A DNA stretch of 64,000 bases. Source: Stenotrophomonas sp. SAM-B. GTDB taxonomy: Bacteria; Pseudomonadota; Gammaproteobacteria; Xanthomonadales; Xanthomonadaceae. Positions 58,740 through 64,000 of this stretch are shown piece by piece. The position numbers were made by a program, and so were the translations under genes. The stretch's first letter is position 1; every line of letters starts with the position of its first letter. Where the stretch lies: NCBI RefSeq assembly GCF_013387485.1, contig NZ_JABBXB010000011.1, positions 1 to 64,000 on the forward strand, read 5' to 3'. The notes beneath the pieces were generated by a model. The model worked only from the letters and a program-made list of their open reading frames with translations. It had not been told where the DNA came from and ran no database searches.

Positions 58740-59128
58740 GCGCGGCCGACGACGGCAGCAAGGACCGCATCGCCGAATTCACCGAGTTCCGCCAGCGCAT
58801 GAACCAGCGGATCCTGGGCGAACCCAACCAGGTCGTGCGCCGCTTCTTCGCGCTCGATACCCAGACCTACCAGGCCGGCGCGCTGGACGTGAAGACCAAG
58901 GAGCTGCTGGGCCTGGTCGCCTCGATGGTGCTGCGCTGCGATGACTGCATCAGCTACCACGTGGCCCAGTGCAAGGACGCCGGCGTGACCCGCGAGGAGT
59001 TCTTCGAGACCTTCTCCGTGGGCCTGGTGGTCGGCGGCTCGATCGTGATCCCGCACCTGCGCCGCGCCGTGGATTTCCTGGACCAGCTCGAAGGCGGCGC
59101 CGAAGCGCCGGCCGTTCACGAGCATTGA
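58736..59128 (+). CDS. Carboxymuconolactone decarboxylase / AhpD-like protein
   Basis: A 130-residue cytoplasmic protein of the CMD/AhpD family. The redox motif is present: Cys68-Asp-Asp-Cys71 with His75 (LRCDDCISYHVAQC) and upstream Glu56 (KTKELLGLVASM). AhpD-type proteins are peroxidase-linked disulfide reductants. The ATG overlaps the glutaredoxin stop (ATGA), so the two are coupled and may work together in thiol redox. Confidence 0.85.
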   Translation: MSAADDGSKDRIAEFTEFRQRMNQRILGEPNQVVRRFFALDTQTYQAGALDVKTKELLGLVASMVLRCDDCISYHVAQCKDAGVTREEFFETFSVGLVVGGSIVIPHLRRAVDFLDQLEGGAEAPAVHEH

Positions 59129-59155
59129 TGTCGGGGCCGTGATGGCCCCACCCCG

Positions 59156-59268
59156 GTAGAAGCCGACCGTTGGTCGGCTGCTTCGGCGTCCTCAGCGATA
59201 TCGGCACCCCAGCAGTGCGCCGTTCATGTTCGAGACCCCGTTCCCACCGACCAACGGTCGGTGGCTAC
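59156..59268. repeat. Inverted pair of GTAG REP elements
   Basis: GTAG...CCGACCGTTGGTCGG at the left faces CCGACCAACGGTCGG...CTAC at the right, across about 75 bp. Same family as 52263. Confidence 0.75.
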
Positions 59269-59303
59269 GCATCGTTCATCCCCTCTGGCTGCCGGGCGCG
59301 CGG

Positions 59304-59373
59304 GCAATTCTGCCTTACCCGCCTTGGACCAATGGCCCATTTGGGGTCCATTGGGCGGGTAAGGCATAATTGC
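59304..59373. promoter_or_regulatory. Long palindrome upstream of isocitrate dehydrogenase gene
   Basis: Arms of 20 bp (59304-59323 and 59354-59373; core TGCCTTACCCGCC) match at 19 of 20 positions. The 30-bp centre holds a second inverted repeat CCAATGG...CCATTGG. It lies 76 bp before the gene and could be a terminator, operator or 5' UTR structure. With the REP pair it fills the 320-bp intergenic stretch. Confidence 0.6.
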
Positions 59374-59448
59374 CGATGAAACTTCCCTTGCGCCCGCGCT
59401 TCGCGCACCTCACGGACGGCGCTCCCCCTCGGTTCGGAATACACATCA

Positions 59449-60456
59449 ATGACGCAGAAAATCACGGTCATCCGCGGTGACGGCATCGGCCCGGAGATCA
59501 TGGACGCTACCCTGTTCGTGCTCGGCAAGCTGGACACCGGCTTTGAATACGAAGACGCCGACGCGGGCCTGGTCGCGCTGGAAAAGCACGGCGATCTGAT
59601 GCCGGCCTCCACCCTGGAGTCGATCGCACGCAACAAGATCGCGCTGAAGAGCCCGCTGACCACGCCGGTCGGTGGTGGCTTCACCTCGATCAACGTCAGC
59701 CTGCGTCGCCACTTCGACCTGTACGCCAACGTGCGTCCGGCCGTCTCGTTCCCGAACACCAAGTCGCGTTTCGGCGACGGCGTGGACCTGATCACCGTCC
59801 GTGAGAACACCGAAGGCGCGTATCTGGCCGAAGGCCAGGAAGTCTCGGCCGATGGCGAGACCGCCTTCTCCGGCACCCGCATCACCCGCAAGGGCTCCGA
59901 GCGCATCGTGCGCTACGCCTTCGAGCTGGCCCGCAGCACCGGCCGCAAGAAGGTCACCGCCGTGCACAAGGCCAACATCATCAAGTCGACCTCGGGCCTG
60001 TTCCTGGCTGTGGCCCGCGAAGTGGCGGCCAAGTACCCGGAGATCGAGTTCCAGGAAATGATCGTCGACAACTGCTGCATGCAGCTGGTGATGCGTCCGG
60101 AACAGTTCGACATCATCGTGACCACGAACCTGTTCGGCGACATCATCTCCGACCTGTGTGCCGGTCTGGTCGGCGGCCTGGGCCTGGCCCCGGGTGCCAA
60201 CATCGGTGAGAACGCGGCGATCTTCGAAGCCGTGCACGGCACCGCACCGGACATCGCCGGCCAGGGCAAGGCCAATCCGTGCGCGCTGCTGCTGGCCGCC
60301 GCACAGATGCTGGACCATGTCGGCCAGGTCGAGAACGCCGAGCGCCTGCGCAAGGCCATCGTGGCCACGCTGGAAGCCAAGGATTCGCTGACCGGCGACC
60401 TGGGCGGCACCGGCAACACCATGGGCTTCGCCCAGGCCATCGCCAGCCGCCTGTAA
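59449..60456 (+). CDS. NAD-type isocitrate dehydrogenase
   Basis: Oxidative decarboxylation of isocitrate to 2-oxoglutarate. The 335-residue product is a short isocitrate/isopropylmalate dehydrogenase family member: VIRGDGIGPEIM, SLRRHFDLYANVRP, VRENTEGAYLAEGQ, TAVHKANIIK, TTNLFGDIISDLCAGLVGGLG and the coenzyme loop HGTAPDIAGQGKANPCALL. This length and loop resemble mitochondrial-type NAD-dependent enzymes known in Xanthomonas, rather than the longer NADP E. coli Icd. Homoisocitrate or isopropylmalate as substrate is less likely but not excluded. Confidence 0.88.
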   Translation: MTQKITVIRGDGIGPEIMDATLFVLGKLDTGFEYEDADAGLVALEKHGDLMPASTLESIARNKIALKSPLTTPVGGGFTSINVSLRRHFDLYANVRPAVSFPNTKSRFGDGVDLITVRENTEGAYLAEGQEVSADGETAFSGTRITRKGSERIVRYAFELARSTGRKKVTAVHKANIIKSTSGLFLAVAREVAAKYPEIEFQEMIVDNCCMQLVMRPEQFDIIVTTNLFGDIISDLCAGLVGGLGLAPGANIGENAAIFEAVHGTAPDIAGQGKANPCALLLAAAQMLDHVGQVENAERLRKAIVATLEAKDSLTGDLGGTGNTMGFAQAIASRL

Positions 60457-60477
60457 GCGCGCGGGTCGGTTGTCCAG

Positions 60478-60510
60478 AAAGCGGGGCGCTTCGGCGTCCC
60501 GCTTTTTTGT
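60478..60510 (+). terminator. Intrinsic terminator after isocitrate dehydrogenase gene
   Basis: AAAGCGGGGCGCTTCGGCGTCCCGCTTTTTT: stem GCGGGACGCC-like around a TTCG-type loop with six T residues, 22 bp after the stop. Confidence 0.88.
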
Positions 60511-60548
60511 TGCCTGTTGCCTGTGTCGCGACACGCGGCGGAGGCATG

Positions 60549-60575
60549 AAAAAGGCGCCTTGCGGCGCCTTCGTC
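60549..60575 (-). terminator. Terminator for the BI-1 gene
   Basis: On the minus strand GGCGCCGCAAGGCGCC is followed by TTTTT, 22 bp after the stop of the membrane protein gene. The A-tract faces the plus strand. Confidence 0.85.
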
Positions 60576-60596
60576 ATGTCCCTGCGGGTGCGTGGA

Positions 60597-61355
60597 TCAG
60601 CGCTGCTGGATCTTGGACAGCAGGCGCAGGAATTCCACGTACAGCCACACCAGCGTAACCATCAGGCCGAACGCGCCGTACCACTCCATGAACTTCGGCG
60701 CGCGCGCCTCGGCACCGGTTTCGATGAAGTCGAAATCCAGCACCAGGTTCAAGGCCGCCACCACCACCACGAACAGGCTGAAGGCGATGCCCAGCCAGCC
60801 ACCTTCGTGGATCATCGGCACGTTGATGTTGAAGAAGCTCAGCACGAACGAGGCCAGGTACAGCAGCGCGATGCCGCCGGTCGCGGCCACCACGCCCAGC
60901 TTGAAGTTCTCGGTGACCTTGATCAGGCCGCTGCGGTAGACCGCCAGCATCACGAACAGGGTGCCGAAGGTCAGCATCACCGCCTGCATCACGATGCCGG
61001 GGAACTTGGCATTGAACATCGCCGAGATCGCGCCGAGGAACAGGCCTTCCACCAGCGCGTACATCGGCGCGGTGACCGGCGACCATTCCTTCTTGAACAC
61101 CGTCACCAGGGCCAGCACCAGGCCGCCGATCGCACCGACCAGCGTGTACAGCATGGCGCTGGAGGTGGGCAGGCCGTCCGCATCGACCGACTGGCTCCAC
61201 GCGAAGGCGGCCGTCAGCACGGTGAGCAGCAACAGCAGGCCGGTCTTGTTGACGGTGCCGTTGATGGTCATCACCTGGTCGGGGCGGGCCACGACCGAGC
61301 CGCTGGCCAGGTCGAGGAAGGTCGACTCGGAAAGTGCGGGATTGCCGCTGCGCAT
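60597..61355 (-). CDS. Bax inhibitor-1/YccA family membrane protein
   Basis: A 252-residue inner-membrane protein with about seven helices (GLLLLLTVLTAAFAWSQ, LVGAIGGLVLALVTVFK, YALVEGLFLGAISAMF, VMQAVMLTFGTLFVMLAVY, VVAATGGIALLYLASFVLS, GIAFSLFVVVVAALNLVLDFDFIE, GLMVTLVWLYVEFLRLL). The LVEGLFLGAIS and AALNLVLDFDFIE..A segments fit the BI-1/YccA family (COG4760 type); some members are pH-dependent calcium leak channels. ATG at 61355 has AAGGAG 7 nt upstream. Confidence 0.87.
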   Translation of the reverse strand: MRSGNPALSESTFLDLASGSVVARPDQVMTINGTVNKTGLLLLLTVLTAAFAWSQSVDADGLPTSSAMLYTLVGAIGGLVLALVTVFKKEWSPVTAPMYALVEGLFLGAISAMFNAKFPGIVMQAVMLTFGTLFVMLAVYRSGLIKVTENFKLGVVAATGGIALLYLASFVLSFFNINVPMIHEGGWLGIAFSLFVVVVAALNLVLDFDFIETGAEARAPKFMEWYGAFGLMVTLVWLYVEFLRLLSKIQQR

Positions 61356-61462
61356 TGCCAATCTCCTTGAAGGGGTAGGGGTTCGGCCATCCGGCCGCTG
61401 ACCCGAGCATAGCCCAAGCCGCCATCGGCGATGACGGGATGTGAATTGATGTGTGAAAACCG

Positions 61463-61491
61463 TTGACAGATGCCACACCGATTCCCACAAT
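61463..61491 (+). promoter_or_regulatory. Promoter of the tRNA cluster
   Basis: Perfect TTGACA (61463-61468), 17-bp spacer and CACAAT (61486-61491), about 43 bp upstream of tRNA-Pro. Confidence 0.75.
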
Positions 61492-61533
61492 AGGCGGCTC
61501 TTTCGGGGGGAACCCCGGAGGGAAACAAACCGC

Positions 61534-61610
61534 CGGGGTATAGCGCAGTCTGGTAGCGCGCCTGCTTTGGGAGCAGGATGTCGGGGGTTCGAATCCCTCT
61601 ACCCCGACCA
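61534..61610 (+). tRNA. tRNA-Pro (anticodon TGG)
   Basis: Cloverleaf with 7-bp acceptor CGGGGTA/TACCCCG, anticodon loop TTTGGGA, T loop TTCGAAT and encoded CCA. First of a four-tRNA run, 45 bp before tRNA-Arg. Confidence 0.97.
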
Positions 61611-61655
61611 AGCCCGCTGCTCAAATCGGGATTGGAGTGCGACAATCCGGACCGA

Positions 61656-61732
61656 GCGCCCGTAGCTCAACTGGATAGAGCACCGGCCTTCTAAGCCGGC
61701 GGTTACAGGTTCGATTCCTGTCGGGCGCACCA
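61656..61732 (+). tRNA. tRNA-Arg (anticodon TCT)
   Basis: Acceptor GCGCCCG/CGGGCGC, anticodon loop CTTCTAA between CCGGC and GCCGG, T loop TTCGATT and encoded CCA. It reads the rare AGA codon. Confidence 0.97.
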
Positions 61733-61767
61733 TCCGGTGCAAGCGGTAGGAGATAAAGGTTTTCAGT

Positions 61768-61845
61768 GGTGGCTGTAGCTCAGTTGGTTAGAGTTCCGGA
61801 TTGTGATTCCGGTGGTCGGGGGTTCGAGTCCCCTCAGCCACCCCA
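61768..61845 (+). tRNA. tRNA-His (anticodon GTG)
   Basis: Acceptor GTGGCTG/CAGCCAC with the extra 5' G(-1) opposite C73 that marks tRNA-His; anticodon loop TTGTGAT; encoded CCA. Confidence 0.97.
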
Positions 61846-61880
61846 CTGATTCAAACTGGTTCACCGAAAGTGAATCAGGG

Positions 61881-61908
61881 TTGCAAAAGGCAGCACACAC
61901 GCTACAAT
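61881..61908 (+). promoter_or_regulatory. Promoter before first tRNA-Lys
   Basis: TTGCAA (61881-61886), 16-bp spacer, TACAAT (61903-61908), 17 bp upstream of the tRNA. It can drive the gene independently of the upstream tRNAs. Confidence 0.65.
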
Positions 61909-61925
61909 GTGCGCCTGAGTTTTCA

Positions 61926-62001
61926 GGGCTGTTAGCTCAGTTGGTAGAGCAGTTGACTCTTAATCAATAGGTCCAAGGTTCGAATCCTTGACAGCCCACC
62001 A
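61926..62001 (+). tRNA. tRNA-Lys (anticodon CTT), copy 1
   Basis: Acceptor GGGCTGT/ACAGCCC, anticodon loop CTCTTAA between GTTGA and TCAAT, T loop TTCGAAT, encoded CCA. Identical in sequence to copy 2 at 62163. Confidence 0.96.
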
Positions 62002-62007
62002 AGACAG

Positions 62008-62040
62008 AAGCCATCGGGTCCGCCCGGTGGCTTTTTTCTT
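62008..62040 (+). terminator. Terminator after tRNA-Lys copy 1
   Basis: GAAGCCATCGGG / CCCGGTGGCTT hairpin followed by TTTTTTCTT. Confidence 0.85.
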
Positions 62041-62116
62041 GTTCAAGACATCGTGTTGACCAGGCTGGTCGCTGTGCGTCTTCAGGCGCCATTCGCCCTC
62101 CGTTCAAACAAAACGC

Positions 62117-62146
62117 TTGCGTCGCGTGCAGGACATCCTGCATAAT
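62117..62146 (+). promoter_or_regulatory. Promoter before second tRNA-Lys
   Basis: TTGCGT (62117-62122), 18-bp spacer, CATAAT (62141-62146), 16 bp before the tRNA. Confidence 0.6.
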
Positions 62147-62162
62147 TCGCCTCCCGATTTTC

Positions 62163-62238
62163 GGGCTGTTAGCTCAGTTGGTAGAGCAGTTGACTCTTAA
62201 TCAATAGGTCCAAGGTTCGAATCCTTGACAGCCCACCA
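62163..62238 (+). tRNA. tRNA-Lys (anticodon CTT), copy 2
   Basis: Same sequence as copy 1. It has its own promoter and terminator, so the duplicate is an independent unit. Its 3' end and terminator are repeated again at 62424. Confidence 0.96.
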
Positions 62239-62245
62239 AGACAGA

Positions 62246-62278
62246 AGCCGCCTGGTCCGCCAGGCGGCTTTTTTCTTG
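62246..62278 (+). terminator. Terminator after tRNA-Lys copy 2
   Basis: GAAGCCGCCTGG / CCAGGCGGCTT hairpin followed by TTTTTTCTT. Confidence 0.88.
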
Positions 62279-62301
62279 TCCGACAGGCGTTGACGCAGGC
62301 T

Positions 62302-62421
62302 GGAGAAGAGCCCCCTTGAGTCAAGGGGGCGCGGCAAAGCCGCGGGGATGTGGGGGCTGATAAGAGGGGCCCGCGATTTGCGCAGCAAATCGTGGGGCTG
62401 CAGCGCGAATGCGCAGCAGCT
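62302..62421. repeat. Composite hairpin repeat, copy B
   Basis: Hairpins in order: CCCCCTTGA-GTCAAGGGGG, CGCGGCAAAGCCGCG, GATTTGCG-CAGCAAATC, then a CGCGAATGCGC region. Linker words GGGGATGTGGG and TAAGAGGGGCCCGCG match copy A at 10097. It sits between two direct repeats of the tRNA-Lys 3' end and terminator. Confidence 0.65.
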
Positions 62422-62423
62422 AC

Positions 62424-62468
62424 CCCACCAAGACAGAAGCCGCCTGGTCAGCCAGGCGGCTTTTTCTT
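62424..62468 (+). repeat. Third copy of the tRNA-Lys tail and terminator
   Basis: CCCACCAAGACAGAAGCCGC and the following hairpin plus T-tract duplicate 62232-62277 with very few differences. The tRNA body itself is absent here. Confidence 0.75.
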
Positions 62469-62528
62469 TTCAAGGCGCTTCTGCTTTCGGCCCGGGCCTG
62501 CAACAATGCGCGCCTGAGTGGAAAACTC

Positions 62529-62613
<85 letters not shown>

Positions 62614-62846
62614 GTGCAGGGCGTTTTCGCCGGCACCATGACCATGGGCACGTCCCGGATCGGGGAGACGGCCACATGCTGGGCCCGTGGTGGCCCGGGA
62701 CGTTCTCGGCCCGCGCTGGCGGCGCTGGCGTTTATCGGCGAAACTACAGGGCTGCGGCGGGCATGCGCGTCCACGACCCCGCGTCCAAAACCCGTTTCAT
62801 CCATCACATCGTGCCGGGGCCCATGCCGCCGGTGGCAGGAGTCAAC

Positions 62847-64000
62847 ATGCAAGCTTCGATCGAATCCACTGGCAATCTGGAACGCCGCCTGACCTTCTCG
62901 CTGCCGGAAGACCGTCTGCAGACGCACATCAGCGGCCGTCTGGGCGAGATCGCCCGCACCACGCGCATCAAGGGCTTCCGCCCGGGCAAGGTGCCGGCCA
63001 AGGTGATCGAGCAGCGTTTCGGCCAGCAGGTCCGCAGCGAAGCCGTCGACGGCCTGCTGCGTGAAACCTTCGATGCCGCCCTGCGCGAGCACGAACTGCA
63101 CATCGCCGGTACCCCGCGCATCGACAAGGGCGAGGGCGAGCTGTCCTTCGTGGCCACCGTCGAGCTGGTGCCGGACTTCGGCGACGTGGACGTCAGCAAG
63201 CTGACTGTGGTCCGCCACACCGCCGAAATCAACGACGCCGACATCGACCAGATGATCACCAACCTGCGCGAGCAGCGCCGCAGCTGGAGCCCGGTCACCC
63301 GTGGCGCCGAGGACGGCGATCTGGTCGCCCTGGAAACCTGGTCGCAGGCCGGCGATGAGCGCCTGCCGGCCGAAGGCACCGAAAAGGGCAGCGTGATCGT
63401 GGGCCAGGGCATGATGTTCGAGCAGATCGAGCAGGGCCTGGTCGGTCTGGCCGCCGGTGAAGAAAAGACCCTGGACGTCGAGTTCCCGGCCGATTGGCGC
63501 GTTCCCGCGCTGGCGGGCAAGCAGGTCAAGGTCACCGTCAAGGCGGTGGACGTGTCCGCGCCGGTGCTGCCGGACGTGGATGCCGAGTTCATCAAGAGCT
63601 TTGGCGTGAAGGGCGGCGACGTGGAGCAGTTCCGCAAGGACATCCGCGCCAACCTGGAGCGTGAGCTCAAGGGTGCCCTGATGAACCGCCTGCGCCGCGA
63701 AGTCGGTGAGCAGCTGATCGCCGCCTACGCCTCCGTGGAAATGCCGCCGCGCCTGGTCGAGAACGAAGCCCGCGCCATGCTGGCCCAGCAGATCGAGCAG
63801 ATCCGCCGCAGCGGCCGCAACCCGGGCGACGTCCCGGCCGACGCCCATGAAGGCTTCAAGGACGCCGCCGCCAAGCGCGTGCTGGTCGGCCTGCTGGTCG
63901 GTGAAGTGGCCCGCAGGAACGACCTGCGCCTGGACCCGAAGCGCCTGAATGAAACCATGCGCCTGATCGCCTCGACCTACGAAGAGCCGGAGCAGGTCAT
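62847..64000 (+). CDS. tig: Trigger factor (3' end outside the window)
   Basis: Ribosome-bound chaperone and prolyl isomerase for nascent chains. About 384 residues are visible and the frame is open to the window edge. The N-terminal ribosome-binding domain has the signature GFRPGKVP with [20 protein letters not shown]; residues about 155-240 are the FKBP-like domain ([23 protein letters not shown]), and the helical C-terminal domain follows ([14 protein letters not shown]). The ATG at 62847 has AGGAG 5 nt upstream. It is usually followed by clpP, which would lie beyond the window. Confidence 0.95.
   Translation, partial: MQASIESTGNLERRLTFSLPEDRLQTHISGRLGEIARTTRIKGFRPGKVPAKVIEQRFGQQVRSEAVDGLLRETFDAALREHELHIAGTPRIDKGEGELSFVATVELVPDFGDVDVSKLTVVRHTAEINDADIDQMITNLREQRRSWSPVTRGAEDGDLVALETWSQAGDERLPAEGTEKGSVIVGQGMMFEQIEQGLVGLAAGEEKTLDVEFPADWRVPALAGKQVKVTVKAVDVSAPVLPDVDAEFIKSFGVKGGDVEQFRKDIRANLERELKGALMNRLRREVGEQLIAAYASVEMPPRLVENEARAMLAQQIEQIRRSGRNPGDVPADAHEGFKDAAAKRVLVGLLVGEVARRNDLRLDPKRLNETMRLIASTYEEPEQV

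Overview
The window looks like a chromosomal segment from a high-GC gammaproteobacterium of the Xanthomonadaceae, most likely Stenotrophomonas or a close relative. The evidence is the Xanthomonas/Stenotrophomonas-type housekeeping content (class II DAHP synthase, NAD-type isocitrate dehydrogenase, an S46 dipeptidyl peptidase, TorF-like porin, phoB-phoR-ppk-ppx) and several intergenic palindromes that start with GTAG, like the GTAG REP (SMAG) elements described in Stenotrophomonas. This is inference; no database search was run.

Layout. 1-14.0 kb is core: dsbB, a TonB-dependent receptor, class II DAHP synthase, an MscS-type channel, a lipoprotein amidase, a DUF2127 membrane protein, typA, a cyclophilin, mdh and prpE. 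14.1-21.6 kb is an accessory island: a 5'-truncated Rhs gene with its own C-terminal tip and candidate immunity gene, then two further partial copies of the Rhs core, candidate immunity genes, a truncated IS3-family element and an orphan toxin tail whose stop codon overlaps the next gene's start. The DNA between the Rhs core copies is visibly AT-richer than the flanks. 21.8-23.5 kb carries a conserved unknown gene and a SUFU-domain gene, a family used as immunity proteins in polymorphic toxin loci. 23.5-44.9 kb returns to core: GST, SleB-like hydrolase, 2,4-dienoyl-CoA reductase, an OmpA porin, two exported proteins sharing a C-terminal motif around a pseudouridine synthase, the threonine degradation enzymes Kbl and Tdh, an S46 peptidase, folC, a SPOR protein, cvpA and purF.

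44.9-64 kb holds a DUF2235/Tle1-like hydrolase, a zincin metalloprotease, lpxH, a PAP2 phosphatase with a glycosyltransferase, the phosphate/polyphosphate block phoB-phoR-ppk-ppx (with a Pho-box-like repeat before phoB), a BepA-like M48 protease, glutaredoxin plus an AhpD-like protein, isocitrate dehydrogenase, a BI-1 membrane protein, six tRNA genes (Pro, Arg, His, Lys, Lys, Leu) and the start of tig, cut by the window edge.

The most interesting region is the Rhs tip array. Near-identical core segments of about 600 bp precede different tips, so homologous recombination could exchange the toxin tip. The window also contains several dispersed structured repeats, including GTAG palindromes that supply the stop codons of at least two genes.
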